64,000 bases of DNA from Anas platyrhynchos (taxonomy: Eukaryota; Chordata; Aves; Anseriformes; Anatidae), in contig NC_092613.1 of assembly GCF_047663525.1 (NCBI RefSeq), positions 5,419,501 to 5,483,500 of the forward strand, in the 5' to 3' direction. The notes below the pieces were generated by a model. The model saw only the letters and a program-made list of their open reading frames with translations. It was not told the DNA's origin and made no database searches. A program made the translations under genes and the position numbers. Shown here piece after piece: positions 45,105-60,500 of this stretch (position 1 is its first letter; each line of letters opens with the position of its first letter).

Positions 45105-45225
45105 ACACCCATTAAACCCCATTAACATTTCATGACCCCATCGGGGGAGAGTAAATTACCCCCCTTTCAAATCCAGTGACCATGAAAAAGCGAATGACAT
45201 CCGAGGTTATTAATTAATTGAGAGA
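45105..45225. other. AT-richer island downstream of GOLT1A
   Basis: attaaaccccattaacattt and gttattaattaattgagag, non-repetitive; possible regulatory element. Confidence 0.3.
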
Positions 45226-46579
45226 TGCTGGGGCGGGAGGGGGGCTGAAGCACTTGTAGGGAAGCACGCAGACATGGAGCTGCTATCTCGGAGCGCTATC
45301 AGCCCGGGTTTGCGTTTCCCACAGCCCCATTTCCCATGGGATGCACCCGGGCTGGGCGCACTGGTGGCAGCTTGGGGGGGGGCTGCTGGTGGAGCTGGGG
45401 TGGCTGTGAGCAGGGGATGGGACGGGCCATTTGGGATGGCTGCTGAGGGCAGGCAGGTGAGTTTGAAGGATTTATTTTTCCTGGGATGCGGGGAATCCTC
45501 TCTCCAGGAGCAGCTCTGCCAGCTCCATAACCCGACAGGGCTGCAACCCGAGGCACGAGCTCTGTGGATGCGAGCCAGGTCCCTGCGAGCACTCGGGGAG
45601 CCGGGTGCAAGTCAGGAGTTTAATTAAACCGGGGCAATCACATCAAAGCGGGTCCCTGTGCAGATCCCCTTCTTAAATTGCCAGAATTAATTAACGAGGT
45701 TGCGCCCAACCTGTTCCCTCCTGATTGAAGCGCAGCCCAGGCGAGGCGGTGGCTGTGCCCGGCGGCACTCGGCAGGCGCTGCAGTTGCTTTGCAGCGGGT
45801 GAAAGCAGGGCTGGGAACGGCTCTGGGAGCACAGCTGATTTGGGGTATCTCGTTTGGGTACCCCCAGCCCAGCCCCAGCACCCAGCTGAGCCCTGGGTAG
45901 CAGGGGACGAGCTCTCCGGTGGGAATAAAGCAGGGCTGCCCTGGGGGGAGCTGTGTTTGGGGAAAGCTGCCTCTTGCTGCTGGTTTAGAGGGGGCACCTT
46001 CAGTCTGGGTGCAGGTTGTTAGGTTTTTTCCCATCCTGAAAGCCTCTGCTGGGGTTTCCTGGGGTGAGTTTGGCTGTGGGTAGTAGGAAGACAGGAGTGG
46101 GAGAGGCATCGGGGTCACATTTGGTGATAAAGGAGCAGGGCTTGGAGAGCACCAGGAGCTGGGATGAGCTCAGGCATCCCAGGCTCGGCTCTCACACAGG
46201 TGGCTGAGGGCTGCAGCCTCCTTGGAGCACATCTGTGATGTCTGTCTGCTTCATCCCAGCTGAAAGCCTACATTTGGGCTGCAGAACATCTCCCAGCCAG
46301 GCTGCATCCGCAGGGAGCCACCGAGACAGAGGCACGGTGCTGGAGACCTCACGTGCACCGTAACAAAACGCTCTGAATTTAACCTCCCCATCCCTGGGGC
46401 AGCCCTGAGATGCCTCGGGGGCAAAGCAGGCGCTGCCCTCCTGGGCCTGTCTCTTCTCAGGGCCATGTTTTCCCTCTGCTTCAGCCAAATGCTGCCTCCA
46501 TGGGTCCTGCTGGAGCCGTTGGGTTTTAGGAAAACGCTTTGGGTGAAGCTCTGGCTCTGCTGACGTCAGTGGCTGAATT

Positions 46580-47220
46580 CCCCCTGGTGCTGGTGCCACT
46601 CATTTTCCTCTCCATCCTTCCCCAAAGTTGCTTTTATGCTTGAGCTTTTCAGTCCTTTGGAACAAGGATCCTCCTGAGCATTGTGTGGTTTTTGTTTTCT
46701 TTTCCCCCAGCACCAAACTCAGGCTAGAGAGGCGCGTAAAATGCGTGGGAAGCACAGAAATGCATCCACCTTTTGTATTGTTTTAAAGATCCCTCAAGAA
46801 AAAGAAAGCTATTTCACAAAATCTCCTAATGATGTTGCTTAGAGAGGGAGGGTTACAAGCACCAAGTTCAAGCTTTATTCTGAAGGAGTGCCCTCGTTCA
46901 GATCAGCCTGGCCTTGGAGAGGAGCACGGTTTCCTCTCAGGAAAGCGTCGTTGCCCTTTGGAAAGCGTTTTCCTTGATTCTGCTCTTAGCTCAATCACTT
47001 GGCTCCTTGAAAGCAGGCAGGAAATAACTTGGAGAGCATTCCCCTGTTATTTCCAGACGAGCTGCCCCTTGTCGGATGTGGAAGCGCACGAAAGCCTCTG
47101 AAGGAACCTTGCAGCAGGCTCCCGGCGGCAGCACACAAATCAGCCGGGGAGGAAATTGCAGCCTTGCTCGATTGCCTCTTATCTCAACCCGTTGCAAATC
47201 CAGGCTAAGAGGCGCTTTGG
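46580..47220. other. AT-richer block in the GOLT1A-REN interval, origin unknown
   Basis: Composition drops sharply in GC compared with both flanks and there are few CpGs. It has no reading frame with recognisable content. It may be an old repeat, a conserved non-coding element or decayed gene sequence; nothing visible decides between them. Confidence 0.35.
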
Positions 47221-48570
47221 TGAGCAGAACTCCCCGGGGCTGCGTGGGAAGGGCTCAGCACCCTCCCCATGGGTCTTCATCTCCCTTAGGGCACGGGATA
47301 AAATCCAGGAGGTGTGGAGGCAGCTGCTGTCCCCGTGGCTGTCCATCCCAGTGCTGCTTCCCCCTGCCCTGCTCCCAAAAACCCCGCACACAACCTCACC
47401 CCTGGCTGGTGAGCTGGAGCCCCGTGGCTGCTCTTTCCATCGCCCGTGTGCCAGCTGCTCGTCCTGCTGCTGGTGGAGGGGGCTGGAAAATGCCCTGAGG
47501 GGATTTTCCTCGCACGGAGGAAGGAGCCGTGCACCAAGGGGGCATCTTCTGGCACTGCCAGCCCAGCCCTGCAAGGCAAAAAAAAACAACTGTCCTTTTG
47601 CAGCTCCCCTGCCACAGGTTTTGGTAAGTTGTTTCTGCCTGGTTCAGCCTTGGATTTCCTCCCTGGGGACCAGCACCGGGCAGTGCCTGGCCCCGTACCC
47701 GCATCCCATTGCCTTTCCCAGCTGCTTTGTGCTCCAGTGGCCCCAGGGGAATGAGTTCGAATGAGTCCCCCCCTGTCCCTCCTGCGGGAAAGCCAAGCCT
47801 GGAGCTGTCCCCTGTGGCTTCAGCATCCTCGGGGTCCTGTGGCCGTGCTCTCCCCTGGTCAAAGCAGAGCTGGAAACGCCGAGCCCCACGGCCCCGTGCC
47901 CTGGGATCACCTTCCCCGGGCTGACACCGTCCCTTTTGATGTCACGCTGCAACCCCAACCCCTCCTTTGGGGACCTGGGCTCTGCGAAGCTCACGAGTCC
48001 TCGGGATGCCCGGGAAGGGGATTTATGCCCAGTGGCTCCTCGCCAGGGGCCAGGCTGCTGCCTCCTGACCCCTCTGCCCGCTGCAGCCCGCGGCGGGGGC
48101 ACGAGGCCACCCCCAGTGACGCAGCGCCGGGGCCCTGCGTGGGAAAAGACGTCAGGGCCGGGGGGCAGCACGGCCAGTGAGGGCTGAACCTCGGTGCCCA
48201 CTGGGTTCAGCCTTCCCCAGCTCCAAAATGCTGCGGCCAAAATCCCCAAGGGACTTATTTTTTTATTTTTTTTTTTTTGGTGAGGGGGAGGAGGCTGGAG
48301 CCCTGGTTATGGAAACGAGGTGTCTGTAGGTTGTGGGGTGTCCTCCTCACCACCCCCCAAGCACCCGTTTCCTCTGGGCAAGGATGCCAGCTGGTTTGGG
48401 GGCAGCTCAGCTTGCCACCTGTGCATCCCCTTTGGTCGTTTCCCTTCCAAAATGTAGGGCTGGGCACAGCAAATTGCCCCCCCCAGAAGTGCTGAGCTCC
48501 TCCACACCCTGCTCGTGGGGGCAGAGAGGGGGCAGCTCCTCCTGCCCAGCTGCAGGTGCCCGTACCTCGA

Positions 48571-48588
48571 TGAACTCCATGGAGTTCA
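48571..48588. promoter_or_regulatory. 18-bp perfect palindrome, ER6-type nuclear-receptor site upstream of REN
   Basis: TGAACTCCATGGAGTTCA reads the same on both strands. It is two AGTTCA half-sites in everted orientation with a six-base spacer (ER6), a layout known for RXR heterodimers such as PXR or VDR. It lies 526 bases before the REN TATA box. Function is inferred only. Confidence 0.5.
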
Positions 48589-48802
48589 GCTCCTCTCTGC
48601 CCCCAGGCCCTCTTCCCTTGCTGGGGGGGCTTCTCCCCCTTTGCTGTGCTCAGAGCAGCCCCATAAGGGCAGCAGGGGCTGGTGGGCTTGCACCCAGTGT
48701 CCATATGGCCGAGGGGCTGTGTTTTCTGCTCCTACCCCTGGCCTTTTGGGAAAACCCCACTCCTCTGCTCTCCTCTGCCCTGCTCGGCTCAGGGCAGGCT
48801 AG

Positions 48803-53561
<4,759 letters not shown>

Positions 53562-54035
53562 GCGCCGGGACCCCGGGGGGGAGTTTTGGGGAGCCAGCTG
53601 GGAGGCAGGAGCAGCACCCGAGAGAAGCAAATGGGAATGCAAACGGGAACGGCGTTTCCTTAAAGCACAGCCACCTCCTCTCTGTACTGAAGCAACTGCA
53701 CAGCCTCGTGTTCTCCCACTCCAAAACCCCCGCGCTGCTTCCCGAGAGCCTCGGCTGCTGGGGAGACGGGAGCCTGGAGAGCATCCTCCGCCGAGCATCC
53801 CCCTCGGGGGTCCCAGGGGAACCTCCAGAGACTTTCAGGGTGTGATGTGCAACAGGGCAGCACGTGGCGGCTCCCTGCTGGCTGGAGCAGAGGTTTTTTG
53901 CAGCTTGCAGGTGTTTTGGAGTGGTGGTTTGTTATCGTTCTGGTTGTTCCTTGAATGGGAGAAAAAATAATCGGGCTGGTTTCAACGGTGGCTGTTTCGG
54001 CTGGTGTTGTACCCGACCCCTCTTCGTGTTTTAAT

Positions 54036-54041
54036 ATTAAA
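54036..54041 (+). terminator. REN: REN poly(A) signal ATTAAA
   Basis: Variant hexamer about 475 bases after the stop codon, followed by GT-bearing sequence (gagtgggcgctc). An A-rich (TAAA)n-like tract follows at 54104-54136. Confidence 0.6.
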
Positions 54042-54136
54042 CAATCTGAGAGCAACAGGAAGCTGAGTGGGCGCTCATTCCTGCAGAAGGGAGAAATCAG
54101 ACCAAAAAATTAAATAAATAAAAATAAAAAATTAAG

Positions 54137-56199
54137 GGAATTGGGGAAACAAGTGTTCCTCCCCTGGAATGCAGCACAGCAGGCGCTGCTTTTCTGTCCC
54201 TACCCATTTCACGAGAGCGGGACCCCCCTGTACCTGCCTGCAGGCCAGCTGGGGTAACAACCACCAGGCAAGCCTCTCCTGCAGGAGGTGAGCTGCAGCT
54301 ACCCGTGCCTCGTCCTGCCTTCCCCCAAAAGCTGCTGGCACCCTGGGGACAGGGGGACGGGGCCGTCCGTCTGTCTGTCTGCTGCGCTCTGGGGAGGGGA
54401 AGGCGCCTGCGGCTCCGATTCGGGGCGGCTGGCTCTGCCCCAGCAGGAAGGCTGCTCCGGCTGCCCCAGCTCCTGATTTGTTTCCAGCACCGCCTCGGCT
54501 GGAGCTGCCAGCCCCAGGCTGGGCTCTGCCCCTGCTGCTTGTGGAGATGCACAGCGGGGATGCTGGAGCTGCGAGCCCCGGGCTGGCAGCCCCGGCAGGA
54601 GGTGCAGGCAGCGCTCCCAGCGCGGGCTGACATTTCTTGTCGAGCTGCAGTGGCTCCCAACACAGCACAGAATCTGCAAATCTGAGCGTCCCCCCAAGGC
54701 CAAGCGCTTTGCAAGGCGCTCTCCTCTCCCGTTCGACCCGCTCAGGTGCTGCGAGTGCCACGGGTCTGGGGCACAGCCTGGAGCACAACTCCTGCAGGAG
54801 CTTCTCATCCTCGTTTCTGCCACCAGCAATGACTGCTGAGGGTTTCCCAGCGCTGCCCAAAGCGCAGGCTGACACGAGCTGGCTCTCGGGCTGTCTGGGA
54901 GGGTGATGCTCCTTGCAGCACGAGCAGGGCTGCTGCTGAGCCGTGCTGCCAGCTCAGCCCCTCGTCCCCTTCCCTGCTCCGCGGAAGGATGTGGCTGAGC
55001 GGATGTTTTTCCCCACTGGCAGGGTCGAGGTCTGCGTGGCCGTGAAGCCTCGCTGGGGTATTTAAACCTCTCTGCCTTGGGATGCACATCCCTGGGTCTC
55101 CGGGGAGGGGAAGTTCAAGGCGCCCGAGGGTTTGCTTGCTTCTTTCCATCACCTTCTGCAGCAGATCCGTCGCCTCTATGGGGCACGAGGAGAGCAGTGG
55201 TGATGGCCCCCTGGGGCTGGGGGTGGAGGGAAGGGGCCCCGGCCATCCGCTTTCATCCAGAGCTTCCTGAGCTCGCTCCCGTGCGCTTAGCAGAGGAAAC
55301 CCCAGGGCTGGGAAGCAGCAGCAGCCACGTGGGGACGGGCACAGGAGCCTCCCCAGGACCTTCAGCAAGGGCTGGGCTGCACAAACCAGCTCTGAGGCTG
55401 CAGCCTGGCCTCTCTGCAGCCTTTTAGCCTCATGGAGATGCTGGCAGGCTTCTCCGCAGGGAAATTTCCCTTTGCAAATAGCTAAGCCTCCTCTGCCCTG
55501 CTCTGTACCGCAAAGGATGTGGTCTGGAGAGGATTTGAGTGTCTCCGAGCTTGTAAAAGCACCAGGTGATTTAACCTCCCCGCCACAGCTTCTGCATACA
55601 GCCCTCAGCTGGGAAATGGTGGGGCTGGCCTCCGCCAGGAGGTTTTTTGGGGTCTCATTCTGCTCCTGTTGCTCCGAGCAGTGGGAGGGAAAGGTGCCCG
55701 GGCTGCTGCGGTGCTGATGCCGGGCCCCTTAAGCCAGCCTATTAACACCTCTAATAGCCTGTGCCAGGGCGATTTCCTGGTGCCTGCTGCGCAAAGCAGG
55801 CTGCGGGGCACTGCTAACCCGCAACTGCCCCGAATTAACACTTGTGATCTTTACGGGCAAGCAATTAGGCCACGCTCAGCCCGGCAAAGCAGCCGGAGCA
55901 ATTATGACCATCCTATTAAAACTGACAGAGCTCACTCTATATATAGCAACGCAGGGAACAGGCTGGTTTATTTTTTTCCCCCTTCCTTAAATGATTTTCC
56001 CCAAGTCTCCACGGTCCATTTAGCTGGTTTCAGCCGCAGCCAGTTGTAAACTTTGGAGGGGACATTCTCTTCTCCAAGCCACGGGCAGTTGTAATTTCCT
56101 CTGATAATGAAGCTGGGCTCGAGCAGTGTCAGCGGGTCATGGGGAACTGGGCCAGCGGGTGGGGAACGCTCCCTCTTAACTACCAAAGCTCCCCCCAGC
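54137..56199. other. REN-ETNK2 intergenic interval
   Basis: No coding exon recognised. GC-rich until about 55.7 kb, then an AT-rich block (55725-56115) with several TAAT cores and palindromic TATATA, which looks like a conserved non-coding element. Nothing else stands out. Confidence 0.5.
55725..56115. promoter_or_regulatory. AT-rich block, candidate conserved non-coding element
   Basis: Carries repeated homeodomain-type cores (ctattaacacc, ctaatagcc, gaattaacac, gcaattagg, gcaattatg) and ctatatatag within a GC-rich neighbourhood. Dense motifs and moderate composition suggest an enhancer near REN/ETNK2; conservation cannot be tested here. Confidence 0.35.
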
Positions 56200-56540
56200 C
56201 CTCCTGTAAATCCCTATTGGGGTGGGGTGGGAGCACGGTGGGTGAGATGGTGTTAGGACAAGAGCAAATGGCCTGGAGTTGTGCCAGGGGAGGTTGAGGT
56301 GGGCAATGAGGAGCCATTTCTGCTCAGACAGAGCGGGCAGGCGTTGGGACGGGTTGCCCAGGGAGGTGGGGGAGTCCCCGTCCCTGGGGGGGCTCCAGGA
56401 GAGGTTGGGGCTGGTGCTTGGGGACACGGCTCAGTGGGGACAGTGGTGGGGGGGTGGTTGGAGCAGATGATCCTGGAGGACTTCTCTAACCCTAATGATT
56501 CTGGGATTGCATGATTCTGTAACTCTATGATTTATGGTAG
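56200..56540 (+). mobile_element. CR1 LINE fragment, + orientation
   Basis: Matches the 3' part of avian CR1 as I know it: a gaggagccatttct-like start, gggttgcccagggaggtgg, ggagtcccc..ccctgg, a gatgatcctggagga motif, and the terminal gattctgggattgcatgattctg repeats. Divergence suggests an old, inactive copy. Confidence 0.85.
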
Positions 56541-56587
56541 CAGGTCCGGAGAGGGCAGTGCAGGGAGGACTCCTGGAGACCACCAAA

Positions 56588-56700
56588 CCACAGAACATCC
56601 TGAGCCAGAAGGGACCCCCGAGTACCACAGCATCCATCTCCTATCTCCCCCCAGAACCACACCAAACCACGCCAGCAGCACACCTTGAAGCACCCCCCAC
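56588..56700 (-). mobile_element. CR1 LINE fragment, - orientation
   Basis: Reads cacagaacatcctgagccag then aagggacccccgag, which is the reverse complement of a CR1 3' end (acagaatatcctgagttgg aagggaccc in other copies). It faces the preceding CR1 tail to tail, separated by about 45 bases. The 5' limit is uncertain. Confidence 0.7.
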
Positions 56701-56825
56701 GTGCTGCATCCCCCCCAAAACCCCACCCTCACCTTTCTCCCCCATACCCACGCGCTCACCTCCATCCTCCCATTTTTCCAGCCCCGATCCCAAACCCCAG
56801 CTGCGGGCCACGCGCCCCCAAACCA

Positions 56826-56965
56826 GGAGCATCCCCAGCTGCGGGACACATCCCTCCACCACCCCCGGAGCATCCCCGGCTGCGGGGCGCAACCCCTCCA
56901 GCCCCGGCGCATCCCCGGGGCGCAGGGCTGGGATGCGGCGGGGGCGCAGCGCGGGGATGCTCCGG
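56826..56965. repeat. repeat-rich segment with 14-bp inverted repeat in the ETNK2 promoter region
   Basis: A unit beginning ggagcatcccc..gctgcggg is present about twice in tandem. CCGGAGCATCCCCG at 56865-56878 recurs exactly inverted as CGGGGATGCTCCGG at 56952-56965, with a 73-base loop. Confidence 0.6.
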
Positions 56966-57560
56966 CGGCGGCCGGGCTGGGGGCGCTCCCCGGGGCGTTC
57001 CCCGGTGCCGAGCCGGGTGCGGGGCTCGGTGCGGGCTCCGCTGAGCTCACAATGCGGGCGGGAGCTGCCGGGGAAGGCGGGCGGAGGGAGGCGGGCCGGT
57101 GACTCATGGCTTCCCAGCGGCGAGCGGCTCCTCCCCGCGGCCGCCGGCCCCGCCGCAGCCCCCGGCACATGGGCCGAGGGTCGGGGTGCTCGGAGCTGGG
57201 GATGGCCGGAGCTGCCGGCCGCTGCCCGGATTGCTCGGAAGCCGACCGGGCTCGGGGAAGGGGCCGCGGGGTCCCTCCGTGCGTTCCCCACCTGGGGATC
57301 GCGGTGGATGAGGGCGATGTGCTGCCCGGGGCGCTGCGGCTGGTGCGGGAGCTGAGACCCGGCTGGGAGCCGGCGAGGGTGAAGACCAAGGTATGGCCCC
57401 CGCCGCAGGGGGGGCGGGGGGGCTCGCCCTGGGGGGGCCGCAGGGCGTGCGTAAAGGGGGCGCCGAGGTCCCGCTATGGGGGGCTACGGGACCCGCCGCG
57501 GGGGCTGCAGGGCCTGCCGGGGGGGGAATACATCCTGGCCCCCTCCATGCTCTCCAAAGA
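56880..57560 (+). promoter_or_regulatory. ETNK2: CpG-rich promoter region of ETNK2
   Basis: Very high density of CG dinucleotides around the first coding exon with no TATA box, typical of a housekeeping-type CpG-island promoter. A TGACTCA (AP-1-like) motif lies at 57100-57106, overlapping the first ATG. Confidence 0.65.
57106..57390 (+). CDS. ETNK2: ETNK2 exon 1
   Basis: The frame is closed by a TGA at 57100-57102, so 57106 is the most upstream possible start. The Arg/Pro-rich N-terminus is not conserved; the part from LGIAVDEGDV to WEPARVKTK is. Donor gtatgg. Confidence 0.85.
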
Positions 57561-60500
57561 GAGGGGCTGTGCAGGTGTGCACAGGTCTCCAGCATTAACC
57601 CCCCCCCCAGCAGGCTTTGGGGACCCCCTTTGGGGAGAGATGGAGCGGGGACTGTGGATGGGAGCGGGACCCTGGGGGCTGCTGCAGGGGGTGGAGGCTG
57701 GGGGCTGTGTTGGCAGCACCCCCCCAGCATTGCCCTGCTTGGGGGAGCAGCAGGTCCCAGGAATGAGGGTGGTGTGGGTTATCAGCGGTGTTGCACCGCT
57801 GCTTGGTCCCCTCGTGGGGCTGAGCAGGAGTTCAGCCGGGAGCTGGCATCGTCCCGAGCTGGCACAGCGGGTTCTGGGGCTGGGGGCTGCGTGGCTCTGC
57901 AGCCCTGTCCCCCCCTCCATGAGTGCCAGGTCTTGGGGTGGAGCAGCGGGGGCTGCGTCTTCACTGGGGGGCACAAAGCGGGGCCGCAGTGGAGCTGGGC
58001 ACACCGAGACGCACGGACGTGTGCGCGTGTGTCCTCCGACGGCGCACACTTCCCGTGTGCCTGGAGTGTCATTAAAAATGTATTAATAGCCAAGTGTAAT
58101 TAAATACAAGAAGCTGCAGGAAAAATACACGCGAAAAGGGCAGATGGTAAGAGACAGGAAGCTTGGAGCTGGAGTTCCTCACACCGCATAGTTGTCAGGG
58201 CAGGAAATGTCCCGGGCGCTGCGCGGCACCTAGCGCGGCACAGCCCTGCCCGCCGCGGTGACGGCTGGGGGGGACCCGAGGTGGAGAAGGATCTGGCTCT
58301 CTGGTGGCCAGGTTCTCTCCAGGCAGAGGAGGGGAATCCGTGCTCAACAGCAGCTCGTGCGTGCGTGCGTGTGGTTTTAATTTAAAAAAAGAAAAAGAAA
58401 AAAAAAAAACTTGGGAGATGTGGGGGGAACCTCCAGTTGCATTTCCCTTCGCTGCTCTTGCAAGAGCAGTTCGGGAGGGGATTGGAGTGGGACACTGGTC
58501 CTCAGCTGGTTCCTATTAGCGTTCCTGTTAGCTTTCCTCCGCGCACTGGAGCGGTGCCCAGTTCACACCACCTCGGCGCACGGTGTCAGTGCACAGCTGC
58601 TTGCAGGGACTGTACCAGGCTGTGCCTGTGCCGTGGAAAAAATCCCACGGCGCTTGGGGCAGGGTGCAGGAGACGGGGAGGACGGGTCCGGGTGCTCGGC
58701 CTCCCCCACCTGCCCTCCTGCTGTCGGGGTCTCCAGCCCCCAGACCTGCAGGTTGTGCCCGGGGAGCCGGCTCCTCATCCTTTGAGCTCCGTTCCTGGGC
58801 AGAAACATCCCTGGACCGAAGCGGAGCAGGCGTTAGTCAGTGACTTCCAGCCACGCTACCAGGGCGCACACACCTCCATCACCCGTCTGGTGATAAGAGA
58901 AACTGCGATGAGGAGCTGAATGAACCACCACGAGGACTTCAGAGTGCTGTGCTCTGCCTCCCAGGACTTTTTTTTTTAACTTCGGCTGCTGTGACATGCT
59001 CGGCGCTTGAGGAGCAGCAGCAGGAGTGCCGGCGTGGGCACGGGGAGGCAGCAAACGCGGCAGCTTCAGGACCCCTGGGCTCACAGCAGGCACAGGGCTG
59101 CAGGAGGGGCCGGGGGTCTGCCTGTGTCCCCTCGCAGGGGTGCAGCCCCACGGCACAGAGCTGCATCCCTTCGGTATCTCTGCACCAGGTCTTGCTTTTC
59201 TTTTAATTGCTGCTGAGCTCCTGGAGCAGTCACACTCACCTCCCCTCACCCCAAATCACACTAAAACAGCAGGAAAGGATTTGGGCTGGTAGCAGGCCGT
59301 GGCCCTGAAGCCAATTATTTGTACTTTGGAGGGTCAAGGAATATCCCAAGGAGTCACACTCGTTCGTTGGGAGCTGGAGGGGGTGCCAGCGAGCCCCAGC
59401 GTGCGTGCAGGTTGCTGCCGAGCCACGTGCAAGCCTCCAAAATTAACGGTCTGGAATTCAAGGCGGGGTTGAGGGGGGGGGGGGGGATAAGGCTCAGTAA
59501 TCCCGCTAAACCCTCTGCAAAAGGCTGATCACGCCGCCAGGCAGCACGACAAGGCGCTGCGTGGAGCCAGCGCGTGAGGCAGCGCCGAGCATCTCCAGGT
59601 GGAGCCGCTCACCTGCGGCTGCTGCGCGTGGCGCTCGCAGAGGCATCGGCGCACGGCGGGACACCTTGTGCGTGGTGGGACACCTTGTGCGTGCTGGGAC
59701 ACCTTTGGCACGGCAGGACACCTTGCGCTTGCTGAATTTCTGCCCTCTGGAGCCCGGCGGGATGAGAAGAGCAGAAGCCAAGCCCAGCACCGCGGTGAAA
59801 ACGGGGATGATGTGGCCTGAGCAAAGCAGCTCGGCTGCTTGGGCAGCGTCAGCCCAGCTCAGGTGCAGGTGAGGCAGCAGCAGCAGCGTGGGGGCGATGC
59901 CGCCGGGCTGGCACAGCCTGCCCCGTGCACCGTGCACCGTGCTCCCCCCAGGGATGCCGCCGCCAGCTGTGCAAGGAGGGGCGTTCGCGCCGGCCGAGCC
60001 CGGGTGTGTAATTCCAGCGCTTTGAGTTTCCCTCGGCAGGCTGCATAGGGAAGCCCTATATATAGGCACCCTATATAGGAGCGCGAGTTGCTGAGTGAGC
60101 CGGCTAAAATTAGCCGTCCCACCCCCGAGCACCGCTGCTCCCTACCACGCGCCCTCCCGCTCCGCCAGCATCGCCCCGGCTCCGTCTCGCCCAGCTTCAG
60201 GGGGATGGAGGGAGAGCACACGGGGGACGTTCGGGTTCCCTCGAACACACCGGGGACTTTCGGGTCCCCTCAAACCTGCGGGGGACTTTTGGGTCCCCTC
60301 AGATGCTCAGGGGATTCTTGGATCCCCTTGAACACTTCAGGGACTTTTGGGTCCCCTCAAACGTGCGGGGGACTCATGGGTCCCCTTGAACACTCAGGGG
60401 ACTTTTGGGTCCCCTCTCCAGCTGAGCATCCCGCCCACATGGGGGTCTCCAACGGGGCCAAGGAGCCCCAAACCCCTCGGCATGCTTTAGGGGATGGAAA

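Noticed and set aside
46250-46300. TFGLQN in one frame of the GOLT1A-REN interval, faintly like the kisspeptin FGLRF core
   Set aside because: A TGA lies two codons upstream, the Arg and final Phe are missing, there is no amidation or basic cleavage site, and upstream residues do not fit; three matching residues are expected by chance.
47745-47765. ttcgaat, like a tRNA T-arm
   Set aside because: No A box, no anticodon stem and no acceptor pairing nearby; no tRNA gene found elsewhere in the window.
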